Shown here: piece after piece, positions 22,052 through 32,225 of the stretch | Position numbering within the stretch: the stretch's first letter is position 1 | Layout of the letters: the number at the start of each line of letters is the position of its first letter | From: Leucaena leucocephala | Lineage: Eukaryota > Streptophyta > Magnoliopsida > Fabales > Fabaceae | DNA: 64,000 nt | Assembly (NCBI GenBank): GCA_037074615.1 | Contig: CM073532.1 | Coordinates: forward strand, 18,988,001-19,052,000 | Direction: 5' to 3' | Program-made: the position numbers and the translations under genes | Notes under the pieces: model-generated | What the model saw: only the letters and a program-made list of their open reading frames with translations | What the model was told of the DNA's origin: nothing | Databases searched by the model: none

Positions 22052-22063
22052 TGGTATCAGAGC
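22052..22063 (+). other. Primer-binding site (tRNA-Met type)
   Basis: TGGTATCAGAGC, two bases after the LTR end, is the usual plant retrotransposon primer site complementary to the 3' end of initiator tRNA-Met. It shows that the element could be primed for minus-strand synthesis. Confidence 0.93.
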
Positions 22064-22099
22064 AAGAGGTTCTGGCATAGACCAGAAAGTGAAGGGAAT

Positions 22100-24019
22100 T
22101 GGAAGACACGCAGCGGAAATTAACTTTAAAAATTTTTCCATTCCCAGCCAGGATCTACCGAATGTGTTTAAGTCAAGGAGAAAGAAGTGTTACCTTCGGT
22201 TTCAAGCTTTGGTCGCGACCTCAGTGTCCACTAGTCGCGACTCCTCGCCTCTGGAACTTTCAGTCGCGACCTCCTCAGCTTTTAGTCGCGACCTCCTCTG
22301 CTTCTAGTCGCGATCTGTCGCCTCTGGAGTTGTTAGTCGCGACCTCTTCTGCCTCTAGTCGCGACCGGACGTCTCTGGAGTTTGTAGTCGCGACGTATTC
22401 AGCTTCACGTCGCGACCTGTCTCCTCTTTTCAGATTTCTGACGTTCAGATGCCCGTTTGGTCGCGACCTCAGCGTGTTCTGGTCGCGACCTTGCTTCGTG
22501 TCTGGTCGTATCGTAGAAGTCGACAGCTCAGATCGGCTTCCTCTACCGGTATCCACACGAACATTGTTCCAATTGCGAACGTCGTGCTAGCGCCTCTTGT
22601 CCCTCTAGGGCTTTCTAGAGATTCCGTCCTCACCGTCTCTATCTCGGCAGTTTCTTATGTGCAAACCTTTTGCACTCTCCCTGCCCCCTTTTCTCACGAC
22701 TGAATGTGTGTGAAGAGATCTATCTTGTGTCTAGAACCCTAGCTCCTAATGTCAAATATATAGGAAGCTATCGGGCTTCTAATAGGGCCGGGCTTCAGAA
22801 TTAATCTTATATTAATTCTGAATTAATACAATATCATATATTGCATAATTTAATAAGAAACTGATTAAATAAATATGGTTTATATTAAATCCGTCCCACA
22901 GATTTAATTCACCTATTTATTTAATTTAAAATAAAGATAAGACAGAATTATATTTGATTTATTCTCATAAATCAAATTTGAGATATCTTATCAATTTGAA
23001 TTTCAAATTCAAATAGATCATATCCATTTAAATTCAAATTCAAAAATGATAGAGATTTAATTTATCCTTATAAATTAAATCTTACAAATATCTCTTATAT
23101 TATATATATAATATATATAAACTAATTTATATATATATAAAATATATATCCACCCTAGATTATTCATTGAATCTAGACATCTCTTAGATTCAATGAATCT
23201 GGACATCATAGCTCGCATTGGGCTGTTTTGTGTGCGACCCTGTAGGCCCATATGAAGTTGGCAGTGGCCCAGTTACTATACTGACCCACAAGTCGTAAGC
23301 GGTCTCTAGCAAGGCATTACGACTACCCAAAACATATGAGGATCGATAAACGATGTAACCTTTCATACAACCATATCACGTCCCTTTTGTCACACGATAT
23401 TTCGGTCAAGGATGAGGCATGGTGAACGTCATCCTCCTGTTCCTGACCGTTACTTTCTCGATCCCTGAGTAGTCTGAATATAGAAATGGAACTACCCTTC
23501 CATTCCAGTATGGCCATACATTTCTCAGACTCACTCATCGAGGGGCCCAGTAATATCTCTCTACGAATGTGAGGGACAAATTCCATCTTGACCATTCAAT
23601 TCCTCCGCATGAAAAACCACTAAGCCCGAGCATAGCCTTTATGATCACTCGGTCAAAAGTGACTTTTGACTAGGTCAAAGCTGAGCGTTTGTCATGTAGG
23701 AATCCATGATGATCTCAGGTCAAAGGGCATAGTGACATGGCTTGTATATGAGAGAAGCTTATGACTTAACCCATGCAGCTCTCTCATAGCGGGTCAGTCC
23801 AACACCCTGTACTCTTACATGTGCTTATGACTTTGATTTATATCTCTATATATCTTCAAAGTCATACTGGTCTTATTTCATCTCTGCTCCCACATAGATG
23901 ACCGACCAGGGACATTTAGGATAAGATCACGAGTTATCCAAGGATTGTCATCATAGTAAACATGCAAATAATATGATAACATGATACAATGATTGGCCCC
24001 TAGGGCACAATTTCCAACA
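22100..24019 (-). repeat. Ty1/Copia-type LTR inside the element
   Basis: On the minus strand it starts TGTTGGAAATTGTGCCCTAG, a typical plant Copia LTR start, and ends CGCTGCGTGTCTTCCA. Length is about 1.92 kb. No Copia coding region is attached, so it is a solo or recombinant LTR. Flanks (GGAAT on the left, TCAAG on the right) do not form a target duplication, so the left boundary is less sure. It contains AT palindromes near 23090-23150 and a GTCGCGAC array at 22205-22500. Confidence 0.75.
22205..22500. repeat. GTCGCGAC array, densest block
   Basis: About eleven copies of GTCGCGA(C/T) at intervals of about 20-35 bp, with spacers like CTCCT(C/T)(A/T)GCTTCTA. CpG is unusually dense. Reading frames are open on both strands here only because the repeat lacks stops. 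It lies in the U5-side of the Copia-type LTR. Confidence 0.9.
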
Positions 24020-24169
24020 TCAAGAGCTCTGGTTTAGAACATAAGATTCTGGCACAGAACAGAAGGTTCTGGCTCAGTGATGCTCTGAAATTGTTAGAAT
24101 TGATATTTAGATAAGTTGAAGATATGAATTAGAAAGGTTATTTCCCCTAGAATATGAGGGAATGACGCT

Positions 24170-24535
24170 AAAAGTCGCGACTAATATAGGGGTAGGTCGT
24201 AATAGTTATTCGCAGAGAGCTTTGGTCTCGACGAGTATGTTTCAAGGTCGCGACTCAAAGTCACAGAGAGCTGAGATTGCGACGAGAAGGGTCTTATGTC
24301 GTGACTAATATGTGAAGAAGAGTTAAGGTTGCAACGTGAGAAGGCCTAAGGTTGAGACAAGTGATGTTGCAATATGCGACTAGTGTACAAAGGAGTCCAG
24401 GTTGCGACGGTTGAAGATATAGGTCATAACTAAAAGACACAGAGATGCCAGGTCGTGACGAGTAAGTGAGATGGTCGCGACTAAAAGTCATAGAGCATGT
24501 GAGTCGCGGCTAGGAAGTTCTCAGGTCGCGACGAT
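24170..24535. repeat. GTCGCGAC array, internal region
   Basis: Intact copies near 24175, 24247, 24474 and 24524, with many decayed forms between them (GTCGTAAT, GTCTCGAC, GATTGCGACG, GTCGTGAC, GTCGCGGC). Spacers contain repeated CAGAGAGC(T/A) and AAAGTCA(C/T)AGAG motifs. Decay is mainly at CpG. Confidence 0.85.
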
Positions 24536-24549
24536 AATTGGCAGAGGCC

Positions 24550-24755
24550 ATATGCTGATGAGTACTGTGTACGTAGGTACTGTCTAAGGAGTTTAGAAGT
24601 GAGGGACCTACTCGGTTCATCCAGTCTTTCCTGGGTACTTACGTAGAATGGTAGTTCTCAAGGGAATTACCAAATCAGTACAGCTCAGTTATTTGTAAAG
24701 ATGAAGTATAGTAGTTATACTGCCGAATTTCTGGCAGGAAAGATGTAATAGAGAT
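24550..24755 (+). repeat. LTR-family fragment in the element interior
   Basis: GAGTACTGTGTACGTAGGTA, CTGTCTAAGGAG, CAGTCTTTCCTGGGTACTTA and CTGCCGAATTTCTGGCAGG match the LTR blocks at 13755-13925 in the same orientation, and 2945-3125 and 17170-17370 inverted. The interior has thus picked up LTR sequence of the related Gypsy family. Confidence 0.65.
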
Positions 24756-25658
24756 GTGATGAGTTCAGATGAGATAAAATGAGATTTGCCTAGGAATGAT
24801 CCTAGCATATGGACTAAGGCTAGAGACGTGATAGTCAATAGATAAAGAACTAATGCTCCCTAAGCAGAGGGATTCCATCACGGAGAAGTAATAGACCTAG
24901 GGTACTTTCCCCTAGAGAATAAAAGTGATAGTAAGATATGATGAATGAGATCCATGCGACTCAAGTTCGCTAGGATCAAGAGAAAGACCAGTAAGAAACC
25001 ACAGTCTGGTCAAGACCAGACTGGGACTGATAGATAGACAGAAGAAGTTAAGAGACAGTAAAGAGGTAGCCATAGTTTACAAGATAAAGTGACTCCCCTA
25101 TTCCCTATATAAGATAGAGTAACGAAGGGTTGAGTCTATACCTGGTAAGAGGGTAGCGTGGCAGCCTAAGTAAGGTAGATAAGATGTTTTAGGTTCTTGA
25201 ATGAATGATCAGGATCTGATGATGTGGTAAAGGAAGTAATGCTTACCTAATTACAGTATGCGATGTATGGTTGAGCAAATTAAGTTATGATGATATGGCT
25301 TATGTTGCCATAAGTTATGATAGTTGCATCTCTTTACGGTAGACACGCATGTTAGAGTATGCTATAATGAATGAATACTACCTTTTGCAGTTTATACAGG
25401 GTAGAGTATATGTGAGATGAGAAAGTTATGAGAAAGTTATATTGCTCCCATGCCATGCGACATGCAATAAGAATGTATTGAGGATGACAGAAAGTCTCAA
25501 TTAATGGGACAATAAGTTATGATATGATGTTTAGATATGATAGGGGTTACTCAGGCATTTCTATAGGCTTGTGAATACAGTACTCAGGGCCATTTCTATT
25601 GAAAGGAATGGTATACAGAAAGAATAGCATATTACAGTAAAGAGATTGTTATTAGATC
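24756..25658. other. Element interior, no coding signal
   Basis: Purine-rich plus strand with many stops in all frames and no recognised domain. It has the look of a long untranslated internal region. Confidence 0.4.
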
Positions 25659-26253
25659 ACTCTTCAGATAAGAGTTGGATTTGAAACAGATGGCTCTCAG
25701 ATAGAGCTAGATTCAGATGAGTACAGATCACTCTTCAGATAAGAGTTATATCTGATACAGATTTCTCGTAGTTAGAGCATAGTTCAAATGGCTCGCAGTT
25801 AGAGCATAGAGTGAGATGAGAAGTTTTGATAGCAGCACAATGCAATGGCAGGTGGTTAGACCATGATTGCACAAGGCATGGTAAACCACAGTTGAGTAAG
25901 AAAGATGAGGAGGAACTCCTGAGTAAGAAAGGAAACAAGTAAAGTCTGGGTAATAATATGAGGCTACTAAATATATTTTATCGAGTTATCAACAGGTGGA
26001 AGCAATTAACCTTATAACTTAGTCTGTTGGTTTAAGATCTTCGAGAGATAATACAGTACAACAGAATCGCAGTTAGATTCTGGAGGGTCGCAGTTAGATT
26101 CTGGAGGGTCGCAGTTAGATTATGGAGGGTCGCAGTTAGATCCTAGCATGGCTCCAGGGTCGCAGTTAGATCCTGACAGTTTCAGATTCGCAGTTAGATT
26201 CTGAAGAGGCTAACGGTTGATCGTAGTTAGATCCCGAGGTCGCAGTTAGACCT
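25659..26253 (+). repeat. Hairpin array with constant loops
   Basis: Two sub-arrays of short stem-loops. At 25659-25805 the loop is CAGAT (stems ACTCTT/AAGAGT twice, GCTCT/AGAGC) or G(C/T)AGTTA (stem GCTC/GAGC). At 26062-26253 eight copies have loop G(C/T)AGTTA: stems CAGAATC/GATTCTG, GGGTC/GATTC, GGGTC/GATTA, AGGGTC/GATCCT, CAGGGTC/GATCCTG, TTCAGATTC/GATTCTGAA (one mismatch), GATC/GATC and AGGTC/GACCT. Loop sequence is fixed while stems change on both sides, with G-T changes that remain pairable in RNA. No protein function is implied. Confidence 0.8.
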
Positions 26254-27071
26254 AGCCTAAGGAAAATGATGAGCCATGAAGATATGAGTATAATGTAGTA
26301 TCTCTTTGGGAAGATGAATGCCAAAGATGAAGTTAAGGTAAGGAATCTTCACTAGTTGATAAACTCACCCAGAAAAATTATTTTATAATAGTTTCCTCAG
26401 ATAGCCTATATGATTCAGACTGAACTTAGTTTTCCCTTAAGCAAAGACGGAGTTCAAGTTAAAAAATCTGAGTGCTGATATTCAAAGTTTTGTAGAAGTA
26501 TGCCTGAGGAACAGAGAAGAGAACCCCGTATGTGTTGAAGACAGAAAAGTATGAGCAGATAGATCCTCTAGATAAGGATAAAGAGATTAAGAGGCCAGAA
26601 AGACCTAGAGGAGAGGGTCTAAGGCAAAGCAGAGATAGAACCCAGTAGTTCTATGAGATCAAGAATGTTGAGGCTTAGAGCCATATGAAGGGTAATTTAG
26701 CCCTAACCTAGAAAAATGTTTAGGCAAAGAGTAGCCTAAGAATGAGTAATGAGAAAGGGTCCAGATGCCATAGAAGTTTGGCATAGATGGACAAGGTAAA
26801 GAAAAGTGAAAGAGCAAGGTAAAGTGAGATAAGATAGACCCTAGAATTACACCAAGATGCTAAGGGGTAAAATATGAAGGAAATGGACACTGCTTATGAG
26901 TGCAGTAAGTTATCCATAAGAGAGAAAGTAGACTTCAACTCTGATTGAGTTAACCCAGAGAAAAGAAAAGTATAAGTAAAAGAGATGTAAAGTTTTATGA
27001 AGAAGTACTATGCCAGATGATGAGATAATTTGGCTATGGTACTGATTAAATTTCAAGGACAAAATTTATTT
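26254..27071. other. Element interior up to the polypurine tract
   Basis: Purine-rich, with frequent GA/AG runs and no open frame of note. The last part resembles the 3' end of the Gypsy element's pol-LTR spacer. Confidence 0.4.
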
Positions 27072-27086
27072 AAAGGGGAGGAGAAA
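27072..27086 (+). other. Polypurine tract
   Basis: AAAGGGGAGGAGAAA directly before the 3' LTR start TGTAACATCC; the plus-strand priming site. Confidence 0.92.
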
Positions 27087-28605
27087 TGTAACATCCCAAT
27101 TTTTAGGCCTAAAGATGCAGAAATAGCCTAAGATTGAGAGGCAACCAGACCCCCTTTGAGCAGAAGTCCTAGAGACACACAGAGGGTTTTCAGGGACTAA
27201 GCTGTGAGTAAGTAAAGGTACAGGGATTTATGAAAGTCCCAAGGGGTAGAATGGCCATTTTGGGAAATGTAAAGGTCAAAGGTTTCAGAGTTAAGAGTTG
27301 ACCAGTTTGGTCGCGACTAGTGAGTATTGTGGTCGCGACTAAGTTTTACAGAGAGGTCTTGACGCGACTGGAAGATGTGTGGGTTGCGACTGATAGACAA
27401 AATGAGTCTGGTTACGACTAAAATGTGATGAGGTCACAACTAAATGATGTTGAAGTCGCTACTAATGAACAGAGAAGGCATGAAGTGGCGACAGAAGGAT
27501 AGTTAGGTCGTGACTGTGTAATATAAAAGATGTTAGACGCCACATGGCGCTAACCTAGAGGGAGAAGGAAAAGGTAAAGGACACGTGGCACGATCTCAGC
27601 CGCTCATTCCAGGAAAAGACTCTGGAATTCTCTGGAAACGCTGAGTCAACATGCGAGGTGTCCCTTGATAATTCCATGAGTGATGAGTCATGGTGTGAGG
27701 TGTCTCATGATGATTTCATAAGTGATGAGTCATGGGGTATGATGAGGTCATCATGATGATGTAAGCAAGACTTGGTGAGCATGTAAATCAATCTAGGCCA
27801 TTCATCAAGGTTTAATCCAAGCCATCCATTCCACTTTTCCCCCACTATAAATACCCCCACCCCCTTCCCATTTATTCCACGCCAAAGCAAGAGAAGAAGG
27901 AGAGAGAAGAGAGAGAAAGAGAAAGAGAGAAAGGAAGAGAAGGAAAGAAAGAGAAAGAAGAAGTTCTGGCTGGGCTAGGAGCAGCTTAAAGAGCTTGGGA
28001 ATAAGGTAATCTATTCTAGTCCCTACTCTAATAAATTCGAGTATTATTTCTTATGAAGTCAGTAGCTAGAATAGAGGTATATCTCTCTCTATCAGATTAG
28101 CCTTGGATAAAAGGAAAGTTAGGGGATAGACAAGATAGGGGTATTATCTCAAGATAATCTTGAGTTAAGTGGAGTTATGCTGGATAAGATAATAAAATAT
28201 TATTATGATATGTATAGGCTCTGACCTATGGAAAGATAGAACCTCATATCAAAGGTTAAGGACTAAAGGAAGGGCTACACGCTAGGTAGTAAACTTACCT
28301 AAACTTGTATGTGTTGAATATATGATTGATTGTGTTATGGCTTGATTGATTGATATTAATATGTAATTGTTGAAGCTCTGTACTATGATTACTCTGGCCA
28401 ATTGTACTTCATATGTTACATGGAAGCTTGCACATTACTTTATGCTAACACAATCACAAGCAAGCACCAATATCAATCATTGTTGCATACATTGTTTAGT
28501 ACCGTTTACTACTGAGATTTCCCCAGAAATCTCACCCCTACCTTTTCCAACCATAACAGGGTGCTGGTTTGGAGAAGATGGAGCTAGGAAAGTAAGGATG
28601 TTTCA
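27087..28605 (+). repeat. 3' LTR of the non-autonomous element (1519 bp)
   Basis: Partner of 20528-22049. Differences include decay of the GTCGCGAC copies (for example GTCGTGACT for GTCGCGACT near 27508). The G-box (27581-27589), TATA box (27846-27853) and GA-rich leader are kept. It is followed by AGAGC, the target duplication. Confidence 0.95.
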
Positions 28606-28610
28606 AGAGC

Positions 28611-31375
28611 AAATGCAAGGAAAAGAATGAATAAAATTGAAGAGTTGAATAATGATGATGGAGAATGGACTTTTGATAAAGAAGAAACTATAATGCATTA
28701 TCTTTTCATCAAAATCTATTTAGGGAAGATAATGACAATCATCCTATATTTTCTGGTATTTGCTTGTACCCCTTCATTGATGTGGACAAGTTGAATGACA
28801 TAGAGAAAGATGTTACAGGTTATGAGATTAAACATGTGATTTTTAATATGGGAGCTCTTAAGCCACCTGGACCAAATGGATTGAATGTGGTCATTTTTCA
28901 AAGTTAATGGGATCATGTTGGTCCTTCTGTAACCAAGTTTGTGCAGGATGTATTCAACGATCTATCTCTTATAAAAGATATTAATGGAACTCTCATTGTA
29001 TTTATTCCCAAGAAGGAGCATCCTAAGACAATACATGATTTATGCCCAATTAGTCTTTGTAATGACATTTACAAGATATTTTTAAGGTAGTGGCAAATAG
29101 AGTCAAACCAATTCTGCCTACCATTATTTCTCCCAACCAATGTGGCTTTGTTCTAGGAAGATTAGAGTAAGAGAATATTATTATTTCCCAAGAAGTCATC
29201 CACTCTATGAGAAATAAAAGAGGAAATAAAGGCTTCATGGAAATCAAAATTGATCTGGAAAAGGCGTATAATAGGCTTTGTTGGAGCTTTATTATGACTT
29301 GTCTTGAGGAATTCAACATTCTTGCGAAGCTAAGAAATGTTGTTCATCATTGCATTTCTATTTCAACAATTCAAATTTTATGGGAGGGAAGCAAGACTCA
29401 AGAATTCTCTGTATCTCATGGCATATGACAAGGTAACCCTATCTCTGCGTATCTTTTTGTTATTTGTATTGAAAAACTTGCTCACTTGATATAGGAGGAG
29501 ATCAACAAATAAAACTGGAAACCCATCAGGCTCAATAAAGATGGTCCCCTATCACACACTTAGTCTTTGCAGATGATCTGATTTTATTTGCGGAAGCATC
29601 TTTGGAACAAGTAAAGGTAATTAAGAGGTGTTTTGGATACTTTTTGTAGTATGTCTAGTCAAAAGTTAATTAGAGCAAGTCTCAAGTTTTCTTCTCTCGC
29701 AATGTTAATAACAATTGAGCTAGCTTGATTAGTGAAAATATTGGCTTTCCAAGCACCTATGACCTTGGAAAATATCTTGGAGTCCCTCTTCATCATGAGA
29801 TGGTGAAGAAGGCTGCCTATCAATATGTTGTGGATAAAATAAAGGCTAAATCGAGTAGTTGGAAAGCCAATACTATCTATCTTGCTAGAAGACACACTCT
29901 GATTACTTTGGTGGTTCAAGCAATCCCTCTTTATCCTATGCAAACATGTGAACTTCCATTGGCTACTTGCAATGGGCTTGAAAAGAATGCTATAGGATTT
30001 CTTTAGGGATCCACTAATAAGAATAAGAAGATTCATCTTGTAGCATGGAATAAGGTATGCCAAGAAAAGAAAAGAGGGGGCTTGGGTGTTCGTCATGCTA
30101 AACTTCAAAAGAAAGCATTTATGATGAAGGCTATCAATAACAGAGATGCTTTGTTAGCTAAAGTCATCAAAAGTAAATATCATTTTGGTAATGACCTAAT
30201 CCTACCATTTATATATCATAACTTGGCTCACGTTTGTAGAAAGGCATTAGAGACACTTGGGATTATGTGTTATAGGGAACTGAATGTGTGGTTGGAAGGA
30301 GGGGAGATGAAGTAGTTAGGTGGAAATTTGAAATGCATGGAAATTTCTCCATCAAATATACTTACAATCTTCTGAAAGGTGAAGACTCGAGGGAGAATCA
30401 TATTTGGAATAAAATTTGGAAGTTGAGTCTCCTTTAGAGGTGAAGTCTGTCCTTTGGCTTATAATGCATAACAAGTTACTTACTAATGAAGTGTGAATGA
30501 GACAAGACATTAGTAAGATGACAACCTGTATTTGGTGTAATTATGCTATTGAAGATTCCTTACATGTTCTCAAGGATTACACTGAGGTTAAATCTTTATG
30601 GCTTTCAATTGTTGAACCCAACCTAGTTGTGAGATTTTTCAATTATGAGTTCTGTGATTGGTGCTATATGAATCTCAACAAAAAGGTAGGGCAACGTGAT
30701 GCACCTTGGAAAGAGTTCTTTGTCATTTTCTGTTGTCTTATTAGGAAAAGACGCAATAAAAAAGTTTTTGAGAACATTGATTCTAGTTCTCTTAGACTCC
30801 TAGCAAAGACCAAAGCCATCCTCTCTAGTTTTAGTGCAGCCAAGATTCAGTTGAAGCAAGCCAAAATTAGAGGCATTATTGTGACAAAGGAGAACCACAA
30901 CCGATTAGAGATGGATGGGTGGGTGACTATCAATGTTGATAGAGCTTACTCTCATAAAGATGGCATGGCTACATGTGGGGTATTATCAAAGATTGTAGAG
31001 GAAATCCAATTGAAGTTTTCATGCTAATATACAAAATGGAGATCCTTTAACAAAGGAACTTTAGGTGTATGATAGGTCTTAAAAGGGCCTAGGACGGGAA
31101 TCATAGGCAAATTTGCTTAAGAAATAACTCTTCAGACACAATTAAGCTTAACAAAGATGGAAATAACGATCTTCATGATGACTTGAATTTAATCCTAGAG
31201 AGCCATTCCATACTTCAATGGAATTGGTTGGTTGATCTTTAGTAGGTTAAAAGAGAGGAGAACTCGAAGGCTGATATGTTAGCCAAGCTTGCTTTAGCAA
31301 TGTCTCTTGGATTTCACTTGGTTCCTTTAGATGATTTTTTACTTGTTTGTTTCTTATAATGTAGAGTAGTATTTA
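28611..31375 (+). pseudogene. LINE reverse transcriptase and RNase H
   Basis: Begins NARKRMNKIEELNNDDGEW, the region just before the RT palm. The RT shows PGPNGLN-type sequence, IPKKEHPKTIHD, QCGF, then IDLEKAYNRL (29250-29280) and the catalytic FADDLILF at about 29566. A zinc-knuckle remnant (CIWCNYAIEDSLHVL, 30527-30575) and an RNase H domain follow: GWVTINVDRAYSHKDG at about 30915 and EENSKADMLAKLA at about 31265. The frame changes several times and has stops. It would copy LINE RNA at the target site. Confidence 0.88.
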
Positions 31376-31399
31376 TAATTTTCTTTTTTATCAAAAAAA
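31376..31399 (+). other. LINE 3' end with short A tail
   Basis: T-rich run TTTTTTATC followed by seven A residues, a common end of plant L1 elements. A matching target duplication on the 5' side was not found. Confidence 0.5.
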
Positions 31400-32225
31400 C
31401 ACATGAGAGCCCAATCTGTGAATCACATAGGCACTGCAAGACAAACATAGGAAGTTCATACATAACAACATGAAAAAAACTAAAGACATTATTCTATAAA
31501 CATCTAGAAAATTAAAAAATTTAGACTAGTAGCAACACGGCATGTATGAAGCTTGAAGTTGATGAGAGCACGAATGCCGAACTACTTCGACATTGAGAGG
31601 GCACAAAGTATGAACCATTCAAGGCTTCCACTAAGGGCAAAAGTATCCTATAGGATTCAGAAAAAACTGTTGGAATAGAATTCCTACGTTGTTATACTTT
31701 ACCATAAGATCAGTGAAGAGCCTTGCAAATCTTCACACCTCAATGCCTTGGCCAGCAAGCACAAAAGATTGGGAGTCTTGTTTATTTATTTTCAGGCTTG
31801 TTCTCTCTTGTCATTAGTTTCATATATAATTTCTTTCTAATGTGGTACTTGATTGATGGGTGAGTACAAAAAGCTAACCAATTTATTTTAGAATGACAAG
31901 AGCTATTGATGCTCTGAAGAATCTCATCCTAAAGTCAACCAAACTTTGGTTGTTAGATATATTAAGGATGACTTTCGTTGATAGTAGAAGCATGACTTTA
32001 TTGTTCTTTTATTGTATGTTGTTGTTGCTGCTGGATCTATTAGTATGATTCCAAACTATATATCCTGAAAAGTTTTTTTGGTGCAAATTGGCTTTATAAG
32101 AACATAAAGAAAAAATTATAAAAAAATACTAACTTTTAATGTTGGTTATTTATATAACCCACGTTATAAGACACTTTCCATATCATTTAAAATTGGTAAA
32201 CGACATTGAAGATTTAACTTTCAAT
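31400..32225. other. Intergenic, no gene seen
   Basis: AT-rich. From about 32125 it contains TAATGTTGGTTATT and ACCCACG motifs like those in the tandem repeat to its right, so the repeat's parent element probably begins here. Confidence 0.4.

Larger units (their letters stand above)
20528..28605 (+). mobile_element. Non-autonomous LTR retrotransposon, chromovirus-type ends
   Basis: An 8.1-kb element with LTRs 20528-22049 and 27087-28605, 5-bp target duplication AGAGC (20523-20527 and 28606-28610), a tRNA-Met-type primer site and a polypurine tract. The sequence before the 3' LTR (CAAGGACAAAATTTATTT then AAAGGGGAGGAGAAA) closely resembles the same place in the Gypsy element, so the cis signals are of the same lineage. 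The ~5-kb interior has no gag or pol homology; it holds a Copia-type LTR, GTCGCGAC arrays and a hairpin array. It must have used proteins in trans. Confidence 0.93.
16630..31399 (+). mobile_element. L1-type LINE, split by two LTR insertions
   Basis: Supported pieces are 16630-16773 and 19537-20527 (endonuclease) and 28611-31399 (reverse transcriptase, zinc knuckle, RNase H, 3' tail). Removing the solo LTR 16774-19536 and the LTR element 20528-28605 with one copy of each 5-bp duplication rejoins LINE-like coding sequence exactly. The order EN, RT, zf-RVT, RNase H is that of plant L1 elements. Frameshifts and stops are many, so the LINE is dead. The 3' end is TTTTTTATCAAAAAAA at about 31384-31399. 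The 5' end is not resolved. Confidence 0.85.

Noticed and set aside
22205..22500. CAMTA CGCG-box cluster
   Set aside because: The accepted box is (A/C/G)CGCG(G/T/C); here CGCG is flanked by T and A (TCGCGA), so it does not fit the consensus.
22099..22590. Open frames on both strands over the GTCGCGAC array (up to 163 codons)
   Set aside because: The repeat contains no stop in several frames, so long frames arise automatically; the products are repeats of SRD/VAT-type text with no domain.
22095..24024. Clean target duplication around the Copia-type LTR
   Set aside because: Flanks GGAAT and TCAAG do not match, so an intact insertion could not be claimed.
20745..24535. CRISPR-like array
   Set aside because: Repeats are 8-bp palindromes with uneven, related spacers in a plant retroelement; no CRISPR architecture.
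28367..28630. Frame of 87 codons at the 3' LTR end
   Set aside because: It crosses the LTR, the target duplication and the LINE; an artefact of the insertion.
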